A stretch of DNA of 64,000 nucleotides from Chitinophaga oryzae (GCF_012516375.2 NZ_CP051204.2:7254001-7318000); one strand, 5' to 3'. Shown: positions 44,015 to 54,509, counted from the stretch's first letter. Notes: generated from the letters alone by a model not told the origin. Translations and numbers: made by a program.

Positions 44015-44887
44015 ATGCGATTACCAGTTATGCTGACTGCCCTGTTGCTGACCGGCGTATGCTCCGGCGCTCTTGCACAGGCTACCAAAGACAATACCAC
44101 GGTTAAACCTGTTATCTTAGGCTATGTCACTTCCGGCAAGATCACGGAAGCTTCCGGTATTGCCTCCAGCAGTACGATGCCCGGCTATTACTGGACGCAC
44201 AACGACAGCGGCAACAAGCCGGATGTCTTCCTGCTGGACCCGCAGGCCCGTCTCGCCTGTACGGTCAAACTGGACGATGTTACCAACCGCGATATGGAAG
44301 AAATTGCGGAAGGCATAGGGCCCGCAAAAGGCAAACATTACGTGTATGTGGGGGATATCGGCGACAACGGCGGCAAACGCAAACATATCCGCATCTACCG
44401 CTTCCGGGAACCCGCAAAAATTCCGGGCAAATCGCTGCATATCCGTCCGGACGTGCTCACCCTCGAATATCCTGACGGACCGAGAGATGCGGAAACACTC
44501 CTCATCGATCCCATCGGCAAAAAGATCTATATCGTCAGCAAAAGAGAAGGTAATGTCAGCCTCTATAAAACCGATCACCTGCTGTTTAAAGACGGCGACA
44601 ACGCCACGCTGGAACAACTCATCACCCTCCCTTATACCTGGGTCACCTCCGGCGATATTTCGAAAGACGGCCGCCATATTGTGATCAAAACCCTGACAGA
44701 CGTTTACTACTGGCACCGTAACACCAACGAAACGGTGGAACAGGCCATGGCACGCCCCGCACAACGGCTCCCCTATACCGTGGAGAAACAAGGCGAAGGC
44801 ATCACCATCACTCCCGGTAACGATGGTTACGTTACCATCAGCGAAGGCAAAGACACGCCGGTCAACTTCTACAAGTGGAAATTCTAA
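44015..44887 (+). CDS. secreted beta-propeller-like protein
   Basis: The 290-aa precursor has a signal peptide (LPVMLTALLLTGVCSGALA). The mature part shows repeated beta-propeller-type segments (YYWTHNDSGNKPDVFLLDP, YVYVGDIGDNGGKRKHIRIY, TLLIDPIGKKIYIVSKREG, SGDISKDGRHIVIKTLTDVY). There are no catalytic residues I can identify. The HNDSG and GDIGDN motifs suggest metal-binding loops (inference). Similar secreted proteins are usually annotated as hypothetical. It is a single gene, likely periplasmic or external. Confidence 0.75.
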   Translation: MRLPVMLTALLLTGVCSGALAQATKDNTTVKPVILGYVTSGKITEASGIASSSTMPGYYWTHNDSGNKPDVFLLDPQARLACTVKLDDVTNRDMEEIAEGIGPAKGKHYVYVGDIGDNGGKRKHIRIYRFREPAKIPGKSLHIRPDVLTLEYPDGPRDAETLLIDPIGKKIYIVSKREGNVSLYKTDHLLFKDGDNATLEQLITLPYTWVTSGDISKDGRHIVIKTLTDVYYWHRNTNETVEQAMARPAQRLPYTVEKQGEGITITPGNDGYVTISEGKDTPVNFYKWKF

Positions 44888-45182
44888 GAACCATTACCGT
44901 TGCTGAACCGCTATTTCAGTACTGTTTTTTATAATTGTATACGTGGCAAATTAAGCGCTGCCGCGTGACCCTGTAATAAAACCCTCAAAAAACCAGGCTG
45001 TCCGTAAACAGAGGAACAGCCTGTGATAAACCATTATATTATGCCAGCTTTAGCCTCCACTATTCTTTTGCATGTCCGGGGTGCGCCCCCGCTTTCGCCG
45101 ATACCCCAAAACACTCCGGTGTAACAAGACGCGCTACTTACTACCCCTCAAATAACTCTTCACCATCAATCGATGTTATCTC

Positions 45183-46784
45183 ATGCAAAAGAAAGCGATT
45201 ATCATCGGTGCAGGGCCCGCCGGCCTTACTGCTGCCTATGAACTTCTTCAACGCACAGATATAATGCCCATCATCCTGGAAAAAAGCACAGATATCGGCG
45301 GCATCTCCAAAACGGTCAACTATAAAGGAAACCGTATCGATATCGGCGGCCACCGGTTCTTCTCAAAGTCCGACCGGGTGATGGACTGGTGGATGACAGT
45401 CATGCCACTGGACAAGGAAGCTGCCGAAATATTCACCATCAGCTACCAGCAAAAAACAAGGGAAATAAAAGCACCACAGCCTCACAGCGATACCGATACC
45501 CTCGTGGCTGAAAACCCAGATCTTGTGATGCTGGTCAGAAAACGCCTGTCCCGCATCTACTTCCTGAAAAAATTCTTTACCTACCCCGTGCAACTGTCTG
45601 TCGATACGCTGCGTAAGCTGGGTATCATAACCACCATCCGGATCATGATCTCCTACCTCTATGCACAGCTTTTTCCTAAAAAACCGGAAAAATCGCTGGA
45701 AGATTTTATGATCAACCGCTTCGGCAAAACACTCTACCTGCTGTTTTTTAAACACTATACCGAAAAAGTATGGGGCGTTCCCTGTAATGAAATATCCGCC
45801 GAATGGGGAGCACAACGCATTAAAGGCATCTCCATCGGTAAAGCGATCGCACATGCGGCCAAAGCCGCCTGGAATGCCAGCAAACCCAAAGACATCAAAC
45901 AGAAAAATGTGGAGACCAGCCTGATCGAACAGTTCCTCTACCCCAAACATGGCCCCGGCCAGCTCTGGGAAGAAGTAGCCCGGCAGGTGACAACACAGGG
46001 CGCCACCCTGTTGATGCAACACGATGTGGTAGGCATCCGCACAGAGGGCAACCGCATCACCGCCATCGAAGCACTGGACAAAACAACCGGCGAAACGACC
46101 GTACTGGAAGGCGATTACTTCTTCTCCACCATGCCGGTACAGGAACTGGTAGCCGGCCTGAAAGCCGATGTGCCGGCCCATGTCCGCGAAATAGCCGCCG
46201 GCCTTCAATACCGCGACTTCATCACCATCGGCATCCTGCTGAAAAACCTGAGCTTCGAAGATGCGAAAACACGCACACACCAGCCCATCACCCTCAAAGA
46301 CACCTGGATCTATATCCAGGAAAAAGATGTGAAAGTAGGCAGGCTGCAACTGTTCAACAACTGGAGCCCCTTCATGGTAAAAGACCCGGACACTACCTGG
46401 GTAGGCATGGAATACTTCTGTAACAAAGGCGATGATTTCTGGGAACTGACAGATAACGACATCAGGGAGACCGCCATACACGAACTCTGCAAAATAGGAC
46501 TCGCCCGCAAGGAAGACGTGCTCGACGCCACCGTACTCCGCATGGAGAAAACATACCCCGCCTACTTCGGCACCTATACCCGGTTCGATGAAGTACGCCA
46601 TTACCTCGACACCTTCGGCAACCTCTTCCTCGTAGGCCGTAACGGCATGCATAAATACAATAACTCAGACCACTCCATGCTGACTGCCATGGTGGCGGTA
46701 GACAACATCGCCGCCGGCATCACCGACAAAGCCAACATATGGTCTATCAACACCGAACAGGAATATCACGAAGAGAAAAAATAA
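45183..46784 (+). CDS. NAD(P)/FAD-dependent amine-oxidase-like oxidoreductase
   Basis: The 533-aa protein begins with the dinucleotide-binding motif [18 protein letters not shown] and the [19 protein letters not shown] segments typical of the protoporphyrinogen-oxidase/UDP-galactopyranose-mutase-like group. It closes with [20 protein letters not shown], the second FAD-contact region. Length and motifs fit a flavoprotein often annotated as an amine oxidoreductase, sometimes near polysaccharide genes. No such genes are adjacent, so the substrate is open. It is cytoplasmic (no signal peptide) and ends at a strong terminator. Confidence 0.85.
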   Translation: MQKKAIIIGAGPAGLTAAYELLQRTDIMPIILEKSTDIGGISKTVNYKGNRIDIGGHRFFSKSDRVMDWWMTVMPLDKEAAEIFTISYQQKTREIKAPQPHSDTDTLVAENPDLVMLVRKRLSRIYFLKKFFTYPVQLSVDTLRKLGIITTIRIMISYLYAQLFPKKPEKSLEDFMINRFGKTLYLLFFKHYTEKVWGVPCNEISAEWGAQRIKGISIGKAIAHAAKAAWNASKPKDIKQKNVETSLIEQFLYPKHGPGQLWEEVARQVTTQGATLLMQHDVVGIRTEGNRITAIEALDKTTGETTVLEGDYFFSTMPVQELVAGLKADVPAHVREIAAGLQYRDFITIGILLKNLSFEDAKTRTHQPITLKDTWIYIQEKDVKVGRLQLFNNWSPFMVKDPDTTWVGMEYFCNKGDDFWELTDNDIRETAIHELCKIGLARKEDVLDATVLRMEKTYPAYFGTYTRFDEVRHYLDTFGNLFLVGRNGMHKYNNSDHSMLTAMVAVDNIAAGITDKANIWSINTEQEYHEEKK

Positions 46785-46797
46785 CAACCCGTTAACC

Positions 46798-46844
46798 AAA
46801 AGCGGAGGTCAGACAGCCAATCCCTGTATGATCTTCGCTTTTTT
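46798..46844 (+). terminator. terminator of the FAD oxidoreductase
   Basis: AAAAGCGGAGGTCA at 46798-46811 pairs with TGATCTTCGCTTTT at 46829-46842, with two G-U pairs and a 17-nt loop. TTTTTT follows on the plus strand. Confidence 0.7.
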
Positions 46845-46939
46845 ATGTGCATTTTTTCTCATTTCGATGTTGGTAATTCGTAATTGTCTATATTTATCAT
46901 GCAAGTCAACCAAAATACAGAGCGTTTACAGATATTCAC

Positions 46940-47530
46940 TTGGAGCATCAACGATTAAATAGTGAACACGATTTACTATTATTAGTATCGCAAGGCGATG
47001 AGGCTGCGTTTGCGCAGTTGTTTCATGCCTATCATCAGCGACTGGGCGCTTTCGTATATCAACTGACCGGCTCCCTCTCCATGGCGGAAGAAATTGTACA
47101 GGAAGTGTTTATCCGCATCTGGGAAAAGCGCGACAAACTCAGTCACGTCAGTCACTTCCACCCTTACCTCTACACCGTAGCCAAAAACTATACGTTCTCT
47201 TTCCTTAAAAAACTGGGCCGCGAACTGGAACATAAACAGCAATGGGAAATGACCATCGCCGCCGATACCGGCAACCCGTTCGAAGAGACCATGGACGCCC
47301 GCTATCGCCGTATCATCGATCAGGCCATCGCTGAACTGCCGGCACAGCGGCAACGGGTATACCTGCTCAGCCGCGATGAAGGACTGCGACAAGCCGAAAT
47401 AGCAGAGCGGATGGCGATCTCCCGGGAAACCGTGAAAAAACATATGGTCCTGGCCCTCCGGGCTATCCGCAGCTACGCGCTTACCCACCCGGAAACAAAC
47501 CTCCTCCTGCTGTTGTTCCTGCCGCAATAA
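46940..47530 (+). CDS. ECF RNA polymerase sigma factor (locus 4)
   Basis: The 196-aa protein has region 2 at about residues 25-90 (FAQLFHAYHQRLGAFVYQLT, EEIVQEVFIRIWEKRDKL). Region 4 is at about 130-185 (LPAQRQRVYLLSRDEGLRQA, MAISRETVKKHMVLALRAIR). The only codon that keeps a normal N-terminus is TTG at 46940; there is no in-frame ATG before residue 48, inside region 2. It heads a rightward FecR-SusC-SusD locus. A short ATTCGTA repeat remnant lies upstream at about 46875-46885. Confidence 0.9.
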   Translation: MEHQRLNSEHDLLLLVSQGDEAAFAQLFHAYHQRLGAFVYQLTGSLSMAEEIVQEVFIRIWEKRDKLSHVSHFHPYLYTVAKNYTFSFLKKLGRELEHKQQWEMTIAADTGNPFEETMDARYRRIIDQAIAELPAQRQRVYLLSRDEGLRQAEIAERMAISRETVKKHMVLALRAIRSYALTHPETNLLLLLFLPQ

Positions 47531-47640
47531 TTTTTCCCCTTCGGGAGATACCATCGCCATTTGCTCACCAGCGCTTTTTGCCCTTCGGGAGATGCCATCG
47601 CTATTTATCCCCTGCGCTTTTTTTCCTTCGGCAGACGCCC
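47531..47640. repeat. three tandem ~44-bp repeats with CUUCGG hairpins
   Basis: Three imperfect copies, with CTTCGG cores at 47539, 47583 and 47626 (periods 44 and 43 bp), each begin with a T-run and a CC(C)CTTCGGG-type mini-hairpin. Copies 1 and 2 continue with GAGAT(A/G)CCATCGC(C/T)ATTT; copy 3 is more degenerate. They fill the space between the sigma stop and FecR. C(UUCG)G tetraloops are exceptionally stable in RNA. Confidence 0.7.
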
Positions 47641-47726
47641 ACCACCCCTGGCCAAAAAATTTTTTTTACCCCATTACCTCTTTTTACCTCCCCCTGCTGT
47701 CTATATAGATAGATTCACTTTTGCAG

Positions 47727-48890
47727 ATGGACAACAACAGATTAAAATACCTGTTAAGCCAGTATACCACCCGTACCGCCACTTCCGCTGAACTGGAAGA
47801 GCTGAGCGCATTTCTCGGCTCAGATGACCAGGACGCACAGCTCGAATGGATGATAGAAGAAGCATGGATACAATCCGCCGAAACGGAAACAAAGGTTTTC
47901 GGTACCCGGTCGGATGACATGCTGGCTCGTATCCTCTCTGCAAAAACTACTAAACGCCCGTTGGTTAAAACGTTTTATCGCAACTACAGGGCTGCAGCAG
48001 CTATCCTGCTGCTGGTACTGGCCGGCGGCGGCGCTCTCTGGACGCGCCAGCGCAAAAAACCGGCGCCCGTTGCAACAACGCAGCATAAAGTGTTTCTACC
48101 CGGATCAGACAAAGCCATCCTCACCCTCGCCAACGGCAAAACCATTGAGCTGGACAGTAACATGAACGGGCAGATAGCGCAACAAGGGCACGTAAGCCTG
48201 CAAACGAAAGCCGGTCAACTGGTATATAAACCACAGGCCGCCTCGTCCGAAACAGCGGTCAGCTGGAACACGCTCCGTACCCCCAAAGGCGGTCAGTACA
48301 GTCTTGTATTACCGGATGGATCACGGGTATGGCTCAACGCAGCCTCCTCGCTGCAATACCCCACCTCCTTCGCCGGGCCAACAAGACAGGTGTCGCTTTC
48401 CGGAGAAGCCTACTTCGAAATACAGCCCAACGCCGCCCAACCGTTCTTTGTCAACACCGGCGAAACAGCGGTAGCCGTACTCGGCACCAGCTTTAACATC
48501 ATGGCCTACAACAACGAAAATAGCATCAGAACAACTCTTTTACAGGGATCCGTCAGGGTAAGCCGGCAAACGGCACATCATCTCCTTAAACCGGGGCAAC
48601 AATCACTCATCAATCAAAACGGTACCATGGAAGTCATTGACCATGCAGACACCGACCTCGCTGTAGCGTGGAAAAACGGCCTGATATCTTTCAGAAGCGC
48701 CGATATCCGCACCATCATGCGGCAGGTGGAACGCTGGTACAATATTGAAGTGGTATTTAAAGGAGAAGTGCCCACCCGTACCTTCACCGGCGACATTCCC
48801 AGAACAGCAGATCTGTCGGCACTTTTACGCCTGCTCGAAATCAGTAAAATTCATTTCAAACTGGAAGAAGAGAAATTAATCGTCATGTAG
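47727..48890 (+). CDS. FecR-family anti-sigma factor (locus 4)
   Basis: From ATG 47727 the protein is 387 aa. It has a cytoplasmic N-terminus of about 86 residues and a membrane segment near 87-105 (AAAAILLLVLAGGGALW). The periplasmic FecR domain is at about 180-275 (TPKGGQYSLVLPDGSRVWLN, LSGEAYFEIQPNAAQPF, VLGTSFNIMAY). A DUF4974-type end follows (FRSADIRTIMRQVERWYNIE). It lies 196 bp after the sigma gene, a wider gap than in the leftward loci, filled by tandem repeats. Confidence 0.92.
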   Translation: MDNNRLKYLLSQYTTRTATSAELEELSAFLGSDDQDAQLEWMIEEAWIQSAETETKVFGTRSDDMLARILSAKTTKRPLVKTFYRNYRAAAAILLLVLAGGGALWTRQRKKPAPVATTQHKVFLPGSDKAILTLANGKTIELDSNMNGQIAQQGHVSLQTKAGQLVYKPQAASSETAVSWNTLRTPKGGQYSLVLPDGSRVWLNAASSLQYPTSFAGPTRQVSLSGEAYFEIQPNAAQPFFVNTGETAVAVLGTSFNIMAYNNENSIRTTLLQGSVRVSRQTAHHLLKPGQQSLINQNGTMEVIDHADTDLAVAWKNGLISFRSADIRTIMRQVERWYNIEVVFKGEVPTRTFTGDIPRTADLSALLRLLEISKIHFKLEEEKLIVM

Positions 48891-49082
48891 TAAAACAACT
48901 TTAGTATCAATTAAACACACAACCAAAATCAAATTGTACGACATGCACAAAGGTCCCTAAAAGATCTGTGCCGGCATAGCATAAAAAAACCAGGAGCGCT
49001 CTCACCCGCCCCCGGTAAAATGTCTAAGCTGGTATGACACTACGCAGTATCAAAATTTTATCAACTCAAACATCCCAAATGT

Positions 49083-52000
49083 ATGAAATATCAACGTCAT
49101 GCACGGCCCTTTTGTGTGCCAGGGCTACGCCTAATCACGCCTGACCGTACAGGCACATCCGGTGCACATCTCACCTTCAAAAAAAGACTGATCATGCGAC
49201 TTAAAATAGTCACCCTGCTGTTGACGGTGGCCTGCCTGCAAATCAGCGCGCGGTCTATGTCACAACAGATCACACTATCCCGGAAACATGCCACCCTCCT
49301 GAGCGTCTTCGAAGACATCAAAAAACAGTCAGGGTACAGTTTCTGGTACGAAGACATCATGTTGAAAAAAAGCAAACCGGTAGACATACAGGTACAAAAC
49401 GCTACCCTCGAACATACACTGGCAGCCATCTTCCGGGATCAACCTTTCTCCTACGAAATCATCGGAAAAGTGATCGCCCTGAAAGAAAAAGAAACCAGGA
49501 AAGAAGAACGTGAAATCAATGTGGCTGAGGTTACACAGGATAAGCGGAAAATAACCGGCGTGGTAAAGGACAGCACCGGCACCCCTATCCCCGGCGTTAC
49601 CTACCTCGTAAAAGGGACTAAAACCGGAGGCGCAACGGATGCTGCCGGACGCTTCTCCATCGAAGTACCACAAGGCAATGTGGTACTGGTGTTCTCCTCT
49701 ATCGGTTTCCAGCCCGCCACCATCACCGTCGGCAGCTCCAACACCGTCAACGTAGTGCTGCACGCCGCCTCCAGCGGCCTCAATGAAATGGTGGTGACCG
49801 CCCTCGGTATCAAACGCCCCAAAGGAACGCTGGGCTACGCCATCAGCAGCATACAGGGCGAAGAACTGACCAAAGCCGGTACCACCATGAACCCCTTCCT
49901 CTCCCTCTACGGTAAAGCTGCCGGCGTGGGCGTGAATATGGGCGCCTCCGGCCCCCAGGGTGGTATCAAAATCAATATCCGCGGCGCCGCCAGTATGAAC
50001 CCCGACCAGAACATCCGCCCGATGTTCGTGGTGGACGGTGTTATCCTCAGCGACCGTAAAACCTCCATCGGCGGCCCCGTAGGCCAGGGTTTCGACTATG
50101 GCGCAGGCATCAACGATATCAACCCCTCCGATATCGAATCCATGGTGATCCTGAAAGGCGCCAAAGCCACCGTACTGTATGGCAGCGACGCGGCCAACGG
50201 CGTAGTGCTCATCACCACCAAAAGCGGCCGCAATGCCACCGGCATGGGCATGACCGGCTCCATCCAGTATACCACAGAACGACCGGTATCTTACCTGAAA
50301 CTGCAGGACCAGTACGGCCTCGGTGATAACATCTACGATACGGTGTATGCTACGGTCAACGGACAGAAAATCAGGACCATCCCCAACAAACGCTTCAGCT
50401 TCGGTCCTAAATTCGACGGCGCCAACGCCATGTTCTACGACAGCTCCATGGTAAAGAATTCTCCCCATACCAATAACTTCCTGTCGCTCTTCAATCCCGG
50501 CCACTCCACCACCGGCAACGTGGCTATCTCCGGCAGCAACGAGAAAGGTAATGTGCGTGCTTCCTATACCAACTACTATTATAAAGATATCAACGGCGAT
50601 AACTCCTGGCAGAAAAGAAACACCTTCAGCTTTAATGGTAACATCAAAGCTTCCAACCTCGCCAGCTTTGAAGTGATCTCCAATATCTACAACATCACCA
50701 GCTTGAACCGCCGCGGTCCCAACGACGGCTCCGTTGCATGGGGCCTGCCGCTGGATTACGATTATGGCCTGATCTATCCTTTCTACACCGATCAGACAGG
50801 GTACAAACGGGACCTCTCCAATGCCGGCGTCCCCACCGCATTCTCCAACCTCGGAGGATTTATGTGGGACCGCTCCAAAAATTCCCTGAAGGATGATAAA
50901 ATCCACATGATCACCTCCGCCAAGGTAACGCTGAACTTTACCCCTCACCTCTTCCTCGTGGGACAGGCCGGTCTTGACTACGACAACACCACCTACACCA
51001 CCGAAAGAAGTGTGACCAGGATACTACCCAGCGTAGCCAACGGCTCCTTCGGTATTGCGAAAGAAAATTCAACGGTGCAAACTTACCAGGCGCTGCTCAA
51101 CTATAACCGCTCCTTTATGCAGGACAGGCTCCACCTGTTTGCCTACACCGGCGGCGCTTACCGCCTGCGCTCTTCCGACTATCTCGGCAGCAATACCATC
51201 GGCGGCCTCAACTTTGCAGACCTGTACTCTTTCAACAACGAATCCGGTACACCTTCTGCCGCCAACCTGTATCAGATCAGAAGCTTTAACCGCGGCAACG
51301 ACGTACTGTACAGCTGGCTGGCTTCTGCCTCCCTGTCCTGGAAAAGTGAACTCACCCTCGAGGTCCAGGGCCGTATGGACTGGAACTCTACCCTGCCCCC
51401 GGCAAACAATAAATACTTCTATCCCGGCGTAGCCCTTAACTGGAACTACACCGAACGTTTCTCCATCCCCGGCATGAACAGCGGTACCGTACGCCTGTCC
51501 TGGGCCGACGTAGGTAACGGTACCAACCGGTATTTCGCCAACAACCTGTACAGCTTCACCCGGTTGTCCAACACCACCGCGCTCTCTATCACGCCGCCGG
51601 AAGCCATCCTTCCCGGCGCACTGAAACCGGAACGCAAAAGAGAGTTTGAAATCGGTATCAACAACTCCTTCTTTAAAGACAACCGCCTCACTATTGACTT
51701 CTCTGCGTATAGCAATCACCGTTATAACCAGATCTTCAATCTGCCGATATCTTCCGCTTCCAGCTCTACAGGGCTTAAAATCAACGTGGGCGACGTGAAA
51801 GCCTGGGGTCTCGAACTGGGCCTCACCGGTACCCCGCTCCTCGGCAAAAACTACAGATGGGACATCACCGTAAACGCAGCCAGCCAGGGTTCTAAAGTAG
51901 TACGCCTCTATCCCGGCGTTACCAACAATCCCATCTCTAACCTGATCAACGGCTCCGCAGCCTCTGTACATGCCGACGAAGGACGTCCCTACGGCGAAAT

Positions 52001-52748
52001 CATCATGTACGACTACCTGCGCGATGATGCCGGTAACAAAATCGTAGGTTCCAACGGTATGTATTCCCTCAACAATCAGAAATCTATTGCTGCCGGTAAC
52101 ATCATGCCTAAATTCTACGGCGGTATCCTCTCCGATTTCCGTTACAGGGACTTTAACCTCCGCATCGGCCTCGATTACAAATCCGGCGGTACCATCTTCT
52201 CCTATACCAACAACCGTCTTACCGGTGTAGGTCAACTGGAAAGCACACTGCAATACAGAGATGAGGCACACGGCGGCCTGGCCTACTATTACGATGCAGG
52301 CGGCAACATGGTGCCCTGGCAACATAACCAGCCCGCTCCTGCCGGCGCCCAGAACGGCCGCGTATACCACGACGGCCTCATTCTCCCCGGTGTAATGCAG
52401 GACGCGAACGGCAAATATGTGCCTAACACACAGATGACCAACGCCAGCAGCTACTATATGAGCTACGCCAACGACCTGGCCACCTCATTCCCTCCGGACC
52501 GTCTGTACAAAAACAACTATATCAAAGTAAGGGAAGTGGCCCTCTCCTACGACGTGCCCCGCGATGTGGCAAGACGCATGAAACTGCAAAAACTCACCAT
52601 CACCGCAGCAGCACGTAACCTGTTCTACCTCTATAAATCCATCCCCAACATCGATCCGGAAGGCGCATTGGGTGCGGACACCTATGTGGAAAACACCATT
52701 TACCCGACACTGCGTACTTTCTCCCTGGGGCTGAACGTAGCTTTCTAA
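49083..52748 (+). CDS. SusC/RagA-family TonB-dependent receptor with STN domain (locus 4)
   Basis: The 1221-aa protein (1184 aa if it starts at ATG 49194, just before the signal segment LKIVTLLLTVACLQISARS) has an STN domain (ATLLSVFEDIKKQSGYSFWY). A carboxypeptidase-D-like domain (VVKDSTGTPIPGVTYLVKGT) is followed by NEMVVTALGIKRPKGTLGYA and the plug (RPMFVVDGVILSD, VLYGSDAANGVVLITTKSGR). The barrel ends RTFSLGLNVAF. The LGIKR form marks a different SusC subgroup from the VVVGYG/VVIGYG proteins of loci 1 and 2. No enzyme is linked, so the substrate is unknown. Confidence 0.94.
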   Translation: MKYQRHARPFCVPGLRLITPDRTGTSGAHLTFKKRLIMRLKIVTLLLTVACLQISARSMSQQITLSRKHATLLSVFEDIKKQSGYSFWYEDIMLKKSKPVDIQVQNATLEHTLAAIFRDQPFSYEIIGKVIALKEKETRKEEREINVAEVTQDKRKITGVVKDSTGTPIPGVTYLVKGTKTGGATDAAGRFSIEVPQGNVVLVFSSIGFQPATITVGSSNTVNVVLHAASSGLNEMVVTALGIKRPKGTLGYAISSIQGEELTKAGTTMNPFLSLYGKAAGVGVNMGASGPQGGIKINIRGAASMNPDQNIRPMFVVDGVILSDRKTSIGGPVGQGFDYGAGINDINPSDIESMVILKGAKATVLYGSDAANGVVLITTKSGRNATGMGMTGSIQYTTERPVSYLKLQDQYGLGDNIYDTVYATVNGQKIRTIPNKRFSFGPKFDGANAMFYDSSMVKNSPHTNNFLSLFNPGHSTTGNVAISGSNEKGNVRASYTNYYYKDINGDNSWQKRNTFSFNGNIKASNLASFEVISNIYNITSLNRRGPNDGSVAWGLPLDYDYGLIYPFYTDQTGYKRDLSNAGVPTAFSNLGGFMWDRSKNSLKDDKIHMITSAKVTLNFTPHLFLVGQAGLDYDNTTYTTERSVTRILPSVANGSFGIAKENSTVQTYQALLNYNRSFMQDRLHLFAYTGGAYRLRSSDYLGSNTIGGLNFADLYSFNNESGTPSAANLYQIRSFNRGNDVLYSWLASASLSWKSELTLEVQGRMDWNSTLPPANNKYFYPGVALNWNYTERFSIPGMNSGTVRLSWADVGNGTNRYFANNLYSFTRLSNTTALSITPPEAILPGALKPERKREFEIGINNSFFKDNRLTIDFSAYSNHRYNQIFNLPISSASSSTGLKINVGDVKAWGLELGLTGTPLLGKNYRWDITVNAASQGSKVVRLYPGVTNNPISNLINGSAASVHADEGRPYGEIIMYDYLRDDAGNKIVGSNGMYSLNNQKSIAAGNIMPKFYGGILSDFRYRDFNLRIGLDYKSGGTIFSYTNNRLTGVGQLESTLQYRDEAHGGLAYYYDAGGNMVPWQHNQPAPAGAQNGRVYHDGLILPGVMQDANGKYVPNTQMTNASSYYMSYANDLATSFPPDRLYKNNYIKVREVALSYDVPRDVARRMKLQKLTITAAARNLFYLYKSIPNIDPEGALGADTYVENTIYPTLRTFSLGLNVAF

Positions 52749-52766
52749 CGAATAAAAAACTACAAC

Positions 52767-54509
52767 ATGAAAAAATCATATTTATATATAGCCGTGATGG
52801 CGCTCTCCGCTACCTTCAGCGCCTGTAAAAAAGATGTGGAGAAAAGATTCTATGACCCGGACAAACTGAACGCCACCGTTACCGACGTCATACCCGGGTT
52901 GTTCACACAGATGATCACCAACAACAAACTGTTTGTCCAGGACTATGGTGAATGGTATTACCTCCTCAACGGCGGTACCAGCATCACCGGCTACAGTCAG
53001 GTGGCGCAACGGTATATCTCCTACCGCTACGACTGGTTCAGCAGCTACAACGACCTGGTAAGCGGCAACGGCTTCGATGATTACCCGATCTCCGGCCAGT
53101 CCTTCTTCCAGAACAGCTACACCCGGCTCAAAAACTATGAAGTCATTAAAGACTCCGTAGAACTGCGTACCGGGCAACTGAAACAGGATGGCGACGTATA
53201 CCTGAAACTGGCCACCTTCGTAAAATTGTACCAATGCGGCAAACTGGTGGACCTGTTCAACTCCATCCCCTACTTCGACGCTTTCCAGGGCGTAAAAGGC
53301 GGAACACAATATCTCTTCCCGAAGTATGACGATCCCAAACAGGTATATCAATCTATCATTGCAGACCTGGGCGGACTGGTAAACACCCTGCCAACTGCTT
53401 TCACCCAAATGTCACCCGCCGCTAAAACAGTCTTCCAGCAACAAGACTTTGCATTCAAGGGAGATATCAGCAAATGGGTGGCCTTCATCAACTTCACCCG
53501 CCTGAAAATGCTGGTCCGCATCGCCGGCGTGGATGAAGCATATGCCAAACCACTGATCCAGGACGCACTGAGCAAACCCTTGCCCACCACCGACCTCACA
53601 TGGACCATGTGGTATAAGATCGATGTTTTCGGTGGCGGCACCTGGCAACGGGGCCTGTATGAAAACACCTATGCGTCTTTCATTCCCAATATCATCATGA
53701 AACGGTTGAATTACGGCGACTCTTCCTATCAACCCGGTATTGATGATCCACGCCTGCCGGTACTGGCCATGCCCACCAAATTCAAAGACTATCGTGGCGT
53801 GTCCGGCGATATCGAACAACAGCAGGCACTCTACAGCAGCGGCCAGCGTTACTACGCTTTTGCAGATAATATCAATTCTTCTCTGGCCAATAATGCTAAA
53901 TCCATGTACAGCCATATCACGCTGCACCGCAATGAAAATATGCCGGTGTATATGGCCACGCTGGGTGAACTGGACCTGCTGCTCGCAGAGATCGCACTGA
54001 AAAACCTGGGTAATACCGGCAAAACAGCTGGCGATCATATCAAGGACGAAGTAATGCATAGCACCAATTTCTGGTACTATCTCAACCAGCTCAGCACCTA
54101 CGCCAGGGGTACGCTGGATTCCGTATTGTATCCATCCAAACCTACCGACGCCATCGTCAGCGCATGGGGCGAAAACATCAAAACCAAATTCACGGCAGCG
54201 GCTACACTGGAAGACAAAATGGAGATCCTGATGCAACAGAAATACATCCACCTCAACCTGTTGCAGCCATATGAACTGTGGGCAGAACTGAGAAGGACCC
54301 GCCACCCGAAACTGGAGCCTTTCACCTGGCATTCTTCCGTATGGAAACCAATGCCGGAAAGGGTGCACTACCCTACCGTGGAGCTGACCAACAACCCGGA
54401 CAACTTCGCGAAAGTAGCCAACGAAAACAACGCTACTTCCCCGATCTTCTGGGTACCGGCCAATCAACGCGGCGTAATACCTTACTGGGACAATTACAAC
54501 TACCAGTAA
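52767..54509 (+). CDS. SusD/RagB-like outer-membrane lipoprotein (locus 4)
   Basis: The 580-aa protein has a lipoprotein signal (LYIAVMALSATFSACKKD) followed by a SusD-type start (LNATVTDVIPGLFTQMITNN). Helical segments such as LKLATFVKLYQCGKLVDLFN and the C-terminal LQPYELWAELRRTRHPKLEP fit the SusD-like group of longer, divergent members. It lies 18 bp after its SusC partner. Together they form an orphan SusCD importer with its own sigma/FecR control. Confidence 0.9.
   Translation: MKKSYLYIAVMALSATFSACKKDVEKRFYDPDKLNATVTDVIPGLFTQMITNNKLFVQDYGEWYYLLNGGTSITGYSQVAQRYISYRYDWFSSYNDLVSGNGFDDYPISGQSFFQNSYTRLKNYEVIKDSVELRTGQLKQDGDVYLKLATFVKLYQCGKLVDLFNSIPYFDAFQGVKGGTQYLFPKYDDPKQVYQSIIADLGGLVNTLPTAFTQMSPAAKTVFQQQDFAFKGDISKWVAFINFTRLKMLVRIAGVDEAYAKPLIQDALSKPLPTTDLTWTMWYKIDVFGGGTWQRGLYENTYASFIPNIIMKRLNYGDSSYQPGIDDPRLPVLAMPTKFKDYRGVSGDIEQQQALYSSGQRYYAFADNINSSLANNAKSMYSHITLHRNENMPVYMATLGELDLLLAEIALKNLGNTGKTAGDHIKDEVMHSTNFWYYLNQLSTYARGTLDSVLYPSKPTDAIVSAWGENIKTKFTAAATLEDKMEILMQQKYIHLNLLQPYELWAELRRTRHPKLEPFTWHSSVWKPMPERVHYPTVELTNNPDNFAKVANENNATSPIFWVPANQRGVIPYWDNYNYQ

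Noticed and set aside
44994..45023. Hairpin AGGCTGT...ACAGCCT as a terminator of the beta-propeller gene
   Set aside because: No T-run follows on the plus strand and it lies over 100 bp past the stop; support is too weak.
45363..46652. 429-codon open frame on the minus strand
   Set aside because: It is antisense to the FAD oxidoreductase and gives no recognisable protein.
47561..47791. 76-codon plus-strand frame
   Set aside because: It runs through the tandem repeats into the FecR gene in the wrong frame.
49329..52370. Two long open frames on the minus strand (539 and 433 codons)
   Set aside because: They are antisense to the locus 4 SusC gene and reflect its codon pattern, not real proteins.
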